From: Mannheimia haemolytica
Lineage (GTDB): Bacteria; Pseudomonadota; Gammaproteobacteria; Enterobacterales; Pasteurellaceae
Assembly (NCBI RefSeq): GCF_004342115.1
Contig: NZ_SMAC01000002.1
Coordinates: forward strand, 1 to 64,000
Length of the DNA stretch: 64,000 nt
Reading direction: 5' to 3'
Shown piece after piece: positions 58,101-64,000 of the stretch. Every line of letters starts with the position of its first letter. Positions within the stretch are counted from its first letter, which is position 1. Under the pieces are notes generated by a model that was given only the letters and a program-made list of their open reading frames with translations, was not told the origin of the DNA and did not search any database. The position numbers were made by a program, and so were the translations under genes.

Positions 58101-58278
58101 TTCCTACACCATTGACGGCGTGGAAATTCCAGCCAACCCGATGATCGCCAAAGGGATTAACCTCAACGACCTCGGCATTATCGACCACACCAAAGCGGTC
58201 AAATCCCCGTGGGTAGATTGGGTCTGTGGCTCAGCGGTGAGAAATGGCATTCCGGCGAAGGTAGAGAAATTAGCCTAG
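55183..58278 (+). CDS. ttrA: Tetrathionate reductase catalytic molybdopterin subunit TtrA
   Basis: TtrA reduces tetrathionate to thiosulfate in the periplasm using a molybdopterin guanine dinucleotide cofactor. The 1031-residue protein has a Tat signal (NNKRRNLLKGG), an N-terminal [4Fe-4S] site CNTQCMGCWTQC near residue 70, and molybdopterin-binding regions (CGASYRAGSGAFMKDFD, HMANPVYGLTAMNP, GYGHKQIGASSYTIDG). GTG at 55183 is preferred over GTG at 55168 because GGGGGAAG precedes it. Last gene of ttrBCA. Confidence 0.93.
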   Translation: MNNKRRNLLKGGLALGGAAAFGAGYSPKVSEIAKGVMHGTSGEKTRDAIHGNSLTPEYQVKDGKLLSNPEQIVCNTQCMGCWTQCGIRARVDLNTNQVIRISGNPYHPLSSDKTLPFGMPIAKAELLLAGESGIENRSTACARGAAFLEGVNSPYRITQPLKRVGKRGEGKWQTISFEQLVEEIVNGGNLFGEGEVEGLKTIRNLVDPINPKQPDLGMKANQLLVTFAGPEGRQPILQRFAQKSFGTINFSNHGAYCGASYRAGSGAFMKDFDNQQHAKPDWDHAEFILFIGTSPAQSGNPFKRQARQLAKRRPDDNFSYVVVSPRLEMTSSLATQNNHWVPIKPEGDLALVMGMLRWIIENERFNADYLSRPSLAAMENAGHVSYANASHLIICEPNHPKFGQALRISDLQDVQLDPEEKVEENLIVVKDQASGELISAKDCLQAVIFVEQIAKLLDGSEVLVKSSMQLLKEATQEKTLAEYSDICGVPVQTIENLAKKFTSHGHKANAITHGGTMHSTGFYTSWAILLLNAMVGNLNKKGGMAVAAGKFKDFGDGPRYNLANFPNEVKPKGTNLARSKKAYQNSSEFKQKVTKGENPYPAQGAWYPFTGGQTTEMFTSMVQGYPYFAKAWINHMANPVYGLTAMNPIALEKLKDPKILPLFVSIDAFMNETTALADYIVPDTHNFESWGFSTAWGGVPQRTSTARHPIVPSKNAKTAEGDTICMENFVIAVAKKMGLPGFGENAIADLEGNRYPLHRTEDYFLRAAANIAFAGEKPAPDASEQDLLLTGVQRIMPKIEQTLKAEERLKVANVYCKGGRFAPHESAWKEENMEFQWKNCLQIWNENVYKAQHHSNGEHYWGCPRYMSPRFADGSTLEQHYPQSEWGFKLISFKSNIMSSITAPLLRLLSIKPEGLVAMNRLDAEEKGIKHGDVVKLSTPTAGLTVQIVVLDGIARGTIGIEHGYGHKQIGASSYTIDGVEIPANPMIAKGINLNDLGIIDHTKAVKSPWVDWVCGSAVRNGIPAKVEKLA

Positions 58279-58282
58279 CCGA

Positions 58283-58328
58283 ACAAGCGGTTGGTTTTGC
58301 AGAAAAATGTGCAAAATCGACCGCTTTT
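58283..58328. terminator. Inverted uptake-signal terminator after ttrA
   Basis: AAGCGGT (58285-58291) with downstream TTTTGC pairs with GCAAAA and ACCGCTT (58320-58326), followed by TTAT. It is formed from two opposed uptake signals. Confidence 0.65.
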
Positions 58329-58418
58329 ATTGATGTAAGGGACACTGTTCCTTATGCAAACCAGCATTGCAGAGCGTAAAAAATCATACTCTGCATTTTA
58401 ATTTATTTTGGAGAACCT

Positions 58419-59264
58419 ATGACTTTTGTCAAAAAAACAGCACTGAGCCTGATTGCAACGGCACTTTTCGCTACATCAAGTTTTGCCGCTGAGCAGAGCC
58501 AATACCAACATATTCGTAATGCAACGGCGAAAATTGAATATGCCGGCAAGACGTTTTTGGTTGATCCGTATTTAGCGGAGAAAGATCGCTACTTACCGCC
58601 GAATGCGAAAAAACGTAATCCGACCTTGGATATGACTGTGAGCATTGATGAAGTGTTAAATGGCGTGGATGCGGTGATCGTAACTCACACTCACCACGCT
58701 CACTGGGACGATGTAGCACAACAACGTGTGCCGAAAAATCTGCCGATTTTTGTGCAGAATGCCGGTGATGCCCGTTTAATCCGTTCACAAGGCTTTACCG
58801 ATGTGCGTGTGGTCGGCAAAGATACCCCGTTTGAAGGCGTAACCTTAACCCGAACTCGTGGCCAGCACGGCACCGATGCGATGTATGCGAACCCGAAAAT
58901 TGCCGAAATGGTCGGCGATGCGATGGACGTAGTGATGAAAGCGGAAGGCAAACCGACCGTCTATTTGGTGGGAGATACCATTTGGAACCACGAAATCGAA
59001 CATTCGTTCAACACTTACAAACCAGACTTTGTGGTGCTGAATGCCGGCTGTGCCAAACTACCAAACTTTGAAGGCAGCCCGATTATGTGTACCGAAGATG
59101 TTTCCAAAGCACACAAAATCGCTCCACAAGCGAAAATCTTAACTGTGCATATGGACGCCCTGCCACAAACCTCAATCAGCAGTGATCAGATGCGTGATTA
59201 TGTACAAAAAGAGGGATTAAATCGTGTAACTGTGCCGAAAAACGGTGATGTGATTAAGTTCTAG
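58419..59264 (+). CDS. Exported MBL-fold (UlaG-like) hydrolase
   Basis: A 281-residue protein with a signal peptide (LSLIATALFATSSFAA) and a metallo-beta-lactamase fold. The metal-binding motif is THTHHAHWDD (89-98), followed by further acidic and histidine segments (LVGDTIW and LTVHMDALPQT). The UlaG-like branch includes lactonases and phosphodiesterases; the substrate here is unknown. GGAGAA precedes the start. It is not obviously part of the ttr operon, from which a terminator separates it. Confidence 0.8.
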   Translation: MTFVKKTALSLIATALFATSSFAAEQSQYQHIRNATAKIEYAGKTFLVDPYLAEKDRYLPPNAKKRNPTLDMTVSIDEVLNGVDAVIVTHTHHAHWDDVAQQRVPKNLPIFVQNAGDARLIRSQGFTDVRVVGKDTPFEGVTLTRTRGQHGTDAMYANPKIAEMVGDAMDVVMKAEGKPTVYLVGDTIWNHEIEHSFNTYKPDFVVLNAGCAKLPNFEGSPIMCTEDVSKAHKIAPQAKILTVHMDALPQTSISSDQMRDYVQKEGLNRVTVPKNGDVIKF

Positions 59265-59315
59265 TAGCTAAACTAACATTACCAAAATGGTTTAAGTAGC
59301 AATAAATAGCGAAGC

Positions 59316-59340
59316 GGGTTAAGCCATCAAGCCTTAACCC
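59316..59340. terminator. Hairpin between the MBL-fold gene and the efflux lipoprotein gene
   Basis: GGGTTAAG (59316-59323) and CTTAACCC (59333-59340) pair around a 9-base loop, followed by ACTTTTACC. Convergent genes flank it. Confidence 0.6.
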
Positions 59341-59376
59341 ACTTTTACCAACCATAGTATATAGTTTTAGATATAA

Positions 59377-60774
59377 TTATCTTCTGTATTTACCTGCCAT
59401 TGCTTGGTAAACCGCATTCTCGTTGGTCAAAATCGCATATTTTGCATTTAAAATCGCCAACTGAGAATTAAGCTCGGTATTCAGTGCGGTAATCCACTCA
59501 CGGAACTCCGACACCCCTTGTTCATAACGGTTTTTATAGTATGAACTGATACGTTTATTTTTCGCATTGGTATCTTGAAGGATTTTTAACGAGCTTCTCG
59601 ACTGCGTATAACTGTAATAATAACGGTCAATTTCATTTAAGGCTGAGGTAATTTTTTGCTCATAGTTTAAACGGGCAGTCACATAATCCGTTTCAGAAAT
59701 TTTTACGTTATTTTTAACCCGATTCCAATCTAAGAACGGTAAATCCAATTTAATTAAGCCGTTACCCACAGGGTTATCTGCCACATTGCCGATATTGGTT
59801 GCACTACCGGTAATAGAACCACCGATGGTTAAGGTTGGGAACCAGCTTTTCTCGGTTGCGGTTAAGGTTTTAAATGCACTTTGTAAGCGTTGTAACGAGC
59901 CTACTACATCAGGGCGATTAGCAATGGCTGACACTGGCACATTTAAATCTACCCCTTGCAATTTCACGCTCATAATATTCGGGTAACGAATGTTAAGCGG
60001 AGTATTTGGCTGAACATTTAACAAATTGCGTAATGTTTGCTCGGCAATTTTTTGGTTGGTTTTCAGATCAATTACACTATTTCTGGCGTTTAAGACCGCT
60101 TGTTGAGCCTGATCAACCGCTAAACTATCAATCGCACCGGCATTCATTTTGTTAGTTAAAATACGGCTGATTTGCTCATAATGGCGAATGCTCTCTTCGG
60201 TAATACGAATCGCATCACGATAGTAAGCTAACTGGTAGTAAGTAGTCACAACCGCATTAATAATAGATAAACGGGTAGCTTTTAAGTCTTCAATGGTGGC
60301 TTTATGCGTCCATTCTGCCGCACTGGCGGTATCGGCTAAACGTCGCCATAAATCCACAGTATAACTTAAATTAAATGCAGCTTGAGCTGCGGTTGTTGAA
60401 ACACCGGTCGAAACATTATTTGAAGAAGCCGAACCTAAACCTTTAGCCGCAGAAACAGAACCTGAACCACTAAAGGTTGGCACTAAATTTGCCCCTACTA
60501 AATTAGCGTTATACAAGGCTTTATTGACTGCAATTCCGCTTTTGGCTAAATCAAGGTTATTTTTGATGGCTAAATCAACCACACGGTTTAATTCCGCATC
60601 CGTATAGCCTTGCCACCATTGCTCGTTAATTTGATATTGTTTGGTAATTTCATCATAGCTTTGATAGGTTTGCTGTGCTTGTTGCAAAGTCCCGTCATTG
60701 CTCATATTCCCTGTGGTACAAGCCGTTACGGTTAGAGCCAACGCCACATAAAATGCTAATTTTGAAAGTTTCAT
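59377..60774 (-). CDS. Outer-membrane efflux lipoprotein (NodT/OprM, TolC superfamily)
   Basis: A 465-residue outer-membrane factor with lipobox VTAC (Cys19) and two homologous coiled-coil/beta-barrel halves (DLAKSGIAVNKALYNANLVG and the ANRPDVVGSLQRLQSAFKTL signature of OprM-type proteins). It would form the exit duct of an RND or MFS drug pump. The inner-membrane pump and adaptor genes are not next to it. AAAGGA precedes the ATG. Confidence 0.88.
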   Translation of the reverse strand: MKLSKLAFYVALALTVTACTTGNMSNDGTLQQAQQTYQSYDEITKQYQINEQWWQGYTDAELNRVVDLAIKNNLDLAKSGIAVNKALYNANLVGANLVPTFSGSGSVSAAKGLGSASSNNVSTGVSTTAAQAAFNLSYTVDLWRRLADTASAAEWTHKATIEDLKATRLSIINAVVTTYYQLAYYRDAIRITEESIRHYEQISRILTNKMNAGAIDSLAVDQAQQAVLNARNSVIDLKTNQKIAEQTLRNLLNVQPNTPLNIRYPNIMSVKLQGVDLNVPVSAIANRPDVVGSLQRLQSAFKTLTATEKSWFPTLTIGGSITGSATNIGNVADNPVGNGLIKLDLPFLDWNRVKNNVKISETDYVTARLNYEQKITSALNEIDRYYYSYTQSRSSLKILQDTNAKNKRISSYYKNRYEQGVSEFREWITALNTELNSQLAILNAKYAILTNENAVYQAMAGKYRR

Positions 60775-60863
60775 TACATTTCCTTTTGAAAATAAAGAGG
60801 GGAAAATGGGCGTATTCTACCCAAAAACAGATTGCCTTTCCAGTTAAATGAACAACTGTTCAT

Positions 60864-61487
60864 TTAATTATTTAACAAATCAGTAATCAAATGCTGATGA
60901 CGAATTTGTTGCGAACCTAAGCTCAAACGCTCGGCAATTAAAATCGCTTTTAGCTCTGCCAATGCCTGTTGGAAATCATCATTAATAATCACATAATCGA
61001 ACTCATTGTAATGGTTCATTTCCGACACCGCCTCTGCCATACGTTTGGCAATGGTTTCAGCGGAATCTTGCCCACGCCCGATTAAACGTTTTTCCAATTC
61101 TGTTTTTGACGGTGGCAAAATAAAAACGGTTTTCACATTCGGCACTTTTTCCCGAATTTGTCTAGCCCCTTGCCAGTCAATATCCAAAAAGACATCAATG
61201 CCCTGCTCTAGGCTACGTTCAATCATCGGCAATGATGTGCCGTAATAATTGCCAAACACCTCCGCCCATTCTAAAAAATGCCCTTGCTCAATCAGCTGCT
61301 TAAACTCATCGTGCGAAGTGAAATAATAATGCACGCCGTCCTGTTCTGCCGGACGAGGCTGACGGGTAGTGTGTGAAATCGAAAGCTGTACTTCCGAACG
61401 GGGTAAATCCGCCAACAAGGCGTTAATTAAGGAAGATTTTCCTGCTCCACTTGGGGCAGAAATAATATAAAGATTGCCTAAACTCAT
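60864..61487 (-). CDS. gmk: Guanylate kinase
   Basis: Gmk converts GMP to GDP with ATP. The 207-residue protein, the same length as in E. coli, has Walker [11 protein letters not shown] (10-19) and the GMP-binding [18 protein letters not shown] segment. The ATG at 61487 is used because the protein then begins MSLGNLYII as in relatives; an in-frame ATG at 61583 would add 32 residues covering a palindromic repeat. gpt lies upstream on the same strand. Confidence 0.94.
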   Translation of the reverse strand: MSLGNLYIISAPSGAGKSSLINALLADLPRSEVQLSISHTTRQPRPAEQDGVHYYFTSHDEFKQLIEQGHFLEWAEVFGNYYGTSLPMIERSLEQGIDVFLDIDWQGARQIREKVPNVKTVFILPPSKTELEKRLIGRGQDSAETIAKRMAEAVSEMNHYNEFDYVIINDDFQQALAELKAILIAERLSLGSQQIRHQHLITDLLNN

Positions 61488-61517
61488 TATTTGTATATAC
61501 CTATTTGATTTTGGGAA

Positions 61518-61543
61518 TAGGGCGAATGATGATTCGCCCCTAC
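61518..61543. repeat. Palindrome between gpt and gmk
   Basis: GGGCGAAT (61520-61527), loop GATG, ATTCGCCC (61532-61539), within TAGGGCG...CCCCTAC. It is a member of the dispersed palindrome family and lies in the leader of gmk. Confidence 0.75.
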
Positions 61544-61566
61544 ATTTCATAGGAATAAATAAAAAA

Positions 61567-61592
61567 TAATGGACAACTTTCATTGTCCATTA
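61567..61592 (-). terminator. gpt: Strong terminator of gpt
   Basis: TAATGGACAA, 6-base loop, TTGTCCATTA, followed on the minus strand by TTTTTTATTT. It is placed just after the gpt stop. Confidence 0.9.
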
Positions 61593-61599
61593 CACAAAA

Positions 61600-62073
61600 T
61601 TATCTACGTGCCAAAGGCTGAACGAAGGTAATGCCTAAATCCCAAGGCTGCTCAATCCACGTTTCTTGTGGAATATCAATCACATAATCATCAACCAACG
61701 GTGCACCGTGCGGTTTCGCAAACACGGTTACAAAACGAGCTTTCGGGTACATTCTGCGAATTTCTTTTGCCGTGTTGCCAGTATCCACTAAATCATCTAC
61801 CACAATAAAGCCTTCGCCATCGGTATCGGCTGCGTGTAACACATTTAACTCACCTTGGCTATCGTGATCGTAGCTGGCAATGCACACTGTTTCTACGTGG
61901 CGAATACCCAACTCACGTGCTAAAACGGCTGCCGGAAACAAGCCGCCACGGCTCACCGCAATAATCCCTTTCCACTGTGTGGCAGGTAATAAATTTTCTG
62001 CCAACTTGCGAGCGTGCATATGGAACATATCCCACGTCACGACATATTTTTCATTTGTGTATTTTTCACTCAT
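61600..62073 (-). CDS. gpt: Xanthine-guanine phosphoribosyltransferase
   Basis: Gpt salvages guanine and xanthine to GMP and XMP, feeding gmk downstream. The 157-residue protein has the type I phosphoribosyltransferase PRPP loop [16 protein letters not shown], the N-terminal [20 protein letters not shown] and a conserved C-terminal EQPWDLG. Length agrees with the E. coli enzyme (152). A strong terminator separates it from gmk. Confidence 0.93.
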   Translation of the reverse strand: MSEKYTNEKYVVTWDMFHMHARKLAENLLPATQWKGIIAVSRGGLFPAAVLARELGIRHVETVCIASYDHDSQGELNVLHAADTDGEGFIVVDDLVDTGNTAKEIRRMYPKARFVTVFAKPHGAPLVDDYVIDIPQETWIEQPWDLGITFVQPLARR

Positions 62074-62166
62074 AGAAACAACCTAATATAAAATTGGGGG
62101 CTACCCCGATATAAAAAATCGCACTAGGATAACCCGAAAATGCTTTTTTCGCCATCATTTCATTTA

Positions 62167-62211
62167 TTTTTTGTGCCGGCAGCTACGCAATCGTATGCTT
62201 AGCACAAAAAA
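62167..62211. terminator. Hairpin between gpt and the Slam gene
   Basis: TTTTTGTGC (62168-62176) and GCACAAAAA (62202-62210) are inverted copies around a 25-base region with a further weak hairpin (AGCTACG/CGTATGCT). It lies just after the Slam stop on the minus strand, with a T-run on the downstream side. Confidence 0.6.
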
Positions 62212-62217
62212 CCAACA

Positions 62218-63627
62218 CTAAAATAGCTTTTCTAAAGTGAAAAAGACTTCCTTGTTTTGGCGAGGGTAAAAATCAGCAATATTGCTGTCAATTTTTTGAT
62301 AACGGAAATTCAGCTTCGGCACAATGCCCTGCCAATGCCAAGTGCGGTTCCAAACCGCTAAATTGGCTTGATATTCCGTGTCTAACCGCTTATAGCCAAA
62401 CAAATAGTGCTTGTCGGCAAAATATCGCTTGCCAAAGCCGATACTTGCCTGCGTTGCCCAGCGTTCGCCTTGAAAAACCGCCCCCACTCGAGCCAGCCAC
62501 TTATTCGAGCTTTGTGCTTTTTCCCGTGCAATTTCACGCACGCCGTCTAAATTTGCAAAAAACCGCCCATTTTTGACCGCTTGCCACTGCACACCGCCAC
62601 TGAGTTGGTGCTGATAGCTGTTATAACGGCTTGCGGTTAGCTCCTCAAAATACCGTTTTTGCAAATGGGTAAAACTCCCCGACACCAACCATTGCGAATT
62701 AAGGTAACGCAAACCGTTGAGTGTTGCCCCAAATTGAACATTATAACGGCTACTCCCCAGCCAATTTTGCTCAATAAAAGGCGAAAAAGTCAGCCGATAA
62801 GCGACGGTGCGGTAGCTATAATTCGGCGAAACGGATATGGATTGCTCACGGTAATCTCGGTTATCCCAATAGTAAATCCCGCTATAATTGAGCGTTAAAC
62901 CGACAAAATGATTGCCTTTCACGTTGTGCAATTTACTCAACCCTAAGCCATAACGCACGCCTTTTGCTGATTGTGGCAAACTGTCTGCATTTTTGCGGAA
63001 AATCCGCCCATTTACATTCACAATCGGCGAAGATGAGGCATTATTCACGTTATCTGTTTGGGTATATTGCAGATAAAAATCGGGCTGCCACGCCTCATTT
63101 TCAGCAATTTGGACTTGAGTATTGCGGGCAATTTTAGCAAGTTCCGGCGGTAAATGGGCTTGAATAGCCTTAAATTCCTGCTCTGCCGCACGAAATTGCT
63201 GATCTTCTGCCAAAATCAACGCCAAATCAAAACGAGGGTAAACCAAACTCGGGGGCTTAGCTAACAGTTGGCGATAGTGAAAAACTGCGGTTTGATGATC
63301 TTTTTTCGCATAGGCAAGTGCGGCTTGCGCATAGTGCCACAACAACGGGTCAAAATTTTCAGTTTGCGGATAACGGCTTAAAAGCGGTTCAAGCGTTGCC
63401 CAATCTTGGCTGAGAATCGCTTGGTTAATTTGCTGTTCAACATTCTGATTGACTGAATACGCAGGCTGATAAGCGGTCGGTTTTTGTAAATTTTTTACAA
63501 CATTTTGCTCAAATTTAACCGCTTGCGGCTGACGCTCAAAGGAAATCGGGTCAGTGTTGTGTTCAATCACCTTTTCTGCCCATACAACGGGGCTGAACAG
63601 CGAAAATAAAAGGGGATATTTTTTCAT
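62218..63627 (-). CDS. Surface lipoprotein assembly modifier (Slam, DUF560)
   Basis: Slam proteins move lipoproteins such as TbpB, LbpB or HpuA across the outer membrane to the cell surface. The 469-residue protein has a signal peptide (YPLLFSLFSPVVWA), a periplasmic TPR-like region (residues ~60-190, ILAEDQQFRAAEQEFKAIQ) and a C-terminal 14-strand-type barrel ending in Phe (FFTLEKLF). Downstream in transcription order is the gpt gene; upstream on the same strand is a TbpB-like lipoprotein gene (63823-64000), the likely client. Confidence 0.88.
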   Translation of the reverse strand: MKKYPLLFSLFSPVVWAEKVIEHNTDPISFERQPQAVKFEQNVVKNLQKPTAYQPAYSVNQNVEQQINQAILSQDWATLEPLLSRYPQTENFDPLLWHYAQAALAYAKKDHQTAVFHYRQLLAKPPSLVYPRFDLALILAEDQQFRAAEQEFKAIQAHLPPELAKIARNTQVQIAENEAWQPDFYLQYTQTDNVNNASSSPIVNVNGRIFRKNADSLPQSAKGVRYGLGLSKLHNVKGNHFVGLTLNYSGIYYWDNRDYREQSISVSPNYSYRTVAYRLTFSPFIEQNWLGSSRYNVQFGATLNGLRYLNSQWLVSGSFTHLQKRYFEELTASRYNSYQHQLSGGVQWQAVKNGRFFANLDGVREIAREKAQSSNKWLARVGAVFQGERWATQASIGFGKRYFADKHYLFGYKRLDTEYQANLAVWNRTWHWQGIVPKLNFRYQKIDSNIADFYPRQNKEVFFTLEKLF

Positions 63628-63644
63628 AAAGACAAAGAAAATTG

Positions 63645-63706
63645 GTAGGGGCGGACCTATATGTTCGCCTCTACGGGATTTATCACTCTCTCCCCTTGTG
63701 GGAGAG
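63645..63706. repeat. Two palindromes upstream of the Slam gene
   Basis: GTAGGGGCGGAC, loop CTATAT, GTTCGCCTCTAC (63645-63674) and CTCTCCC (63688-63694) / GGGAGAG (63700-63706). They lie in the 195-bp gap between the client gene and Slam and may modulate readthrough. Confidence 0.7.
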
Positions 63707-63777
63707 GGTTATTAGAAGCTGTAAATTGAAATCTAAACTATTGTGTCTTATGGTATCTACAAGCAATATCAAGACAA

Positions 63778-63806
63778 ATGCCGTTTAATTTTTCGTTAAA
63801 CGGCAT
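63778..63806 (-). terminator. Terminator after the TbpB-like gene
   Basis: ATGCCGTTTAA (63778-63788) and TTAAACGGCAT (63796-63806) are perfect inverted copies around a 7-base loop. It follows the stop of the TbpB-like gene by 16 bases, so Slam probably needs its own promoter or readthrough. Confidence 0.75.
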
Positions 63807-63822
63807 TGAACGTTAGAAAAGG

Positions 63823-64000
63823 TTATTTTTGGATATCGCCACGAGTGCCGGCAAGTCCAAAATTACTCACTTCCCCAGTAAGATTTGCTTTTGTCTGAAT
63901 TTCACCGGCAATTTCCTCTGCATTTTTACCGAAAAATTCGACTGTATATTTTCCAGAAAGGTTTAAAGGATTATTGCCATGTACTGTTGAAGAAATCTGA
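63823..64000 (-). CDS. C-terminal end of a TbpB-like surface lipoprotein (runs off the right edge)
   Basis: The last 58 residues end in YTVEFFGKNAEEIAGEIQ, then NFGLAGTRGDIQK and TAA (63823-63825). The pattern of a beta strand, FFG-N-AEEIAG and a final strand is the C-lobe terminus of TbpB-like, Slam-dependent lipoproteins. Only the 3' end is visible, so neither lipobox nor ligand can be judged. Next to Slam, it is the obvious candidate client. Confidence 0.75.
   Translation of the reverse strand, partial: QISSTVHGNNPLNLSGKYTVEFFGKNAEEIAGEIQTKANLTGEVSNFGLAGTRGDIQK

Noticed and set aside
1..64000. tRNA, rRNA, integrase or prophage genes
   Set aside because: None was recognised on either strand by eye; a covariance-model scan would be needed to exclude small RNAs.

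Overview
The window looks like a chromosomal segment of a Pasteurellaceae bacterium, most likely Mannheimia or a close Actinobacillus relative. The 9-mer ACAAGCGGT / ACCGCTTGT, the Actinobacillus-type DNA uptake signal, recurs throughout (for example 2071-2079, 3012-3020, 4064-4072, 45748-45756). Three tandem MetQ/NlpA lipoprotein genes recall the plpA-plpB-plpC cluster of Mannheimia haemolytica. The species call is an inference. No rRNA, tRNA or CRISPR array was recognised.

Layout. 1-4000: an IS481-like end that cuts off a DUF262 (GmrS-like) gene, then a Sir2 deacetylase, a PP2C phosphatase broken by one amber codon, and a WYL regulator; this reads as a decaying accessory patch. 4240-13000: prfB with its programmed frameshift, an AEC transporter, a metallophosphoesterase, a DUF817 protein, the galTKM cluster behind a near-ideal CRP site, and a YtfJ-like protein. 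12790-15960: yajC-secD-secF. 16000-23800: a purine permease with a PurR box, azlD plus a frameshifted azlC, an orphan substrate-binding protein, ndh, sprT, an RNase T2, a TfoX-like protein and a patatin. 23800-29520: a methionine regulon with metK and metN-metI-metQ(x3), each behind a MetJ operator. 29600-35400: an OLD-family nuclease, ppnN, tcdA, uup.

35476-42867 is the most interesting locus: a type IC-like restriction-modification operon, hsdM-hsdS-prrC-hsdR, with a PrrC anticodon nuclease between hsdS and hsdR as in the E. coli prr locus. hsdS carries two potential switches: a G9 tract that currently truncates it after the first target-recognition domain, and a 12-bp tandem repeat that sets the spacing between the two domains. 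The RNA-damaging guard therefore sits in one operon with a restriction enzyme whose specificity subunit looks phase-variable.

42960-48000: gyrA, a T4 DenV-like glycosylase, ubiG, ttcA. 48000-58280: tetrathionate respiration, with ttrSR and ttrBCA on opposite strands separated by a PIN/antitoxin pair and an AT-rich insert (a split gene with a formylglycine-generating-enzyme-like end, and a HicA-like ORF). 58400-64000: an MBL-fold protein, an efflux outer-membrane lipoprotein, gmk, gpt, a Slam outer-membrane protein and the 3' end of its probable surface-lipoprotein client.

A family of GC-rich palindromes with TAGGGGC / GCCCCTA-type arms is scattered through the window, mostly between genes but also inside uup and hsdS.
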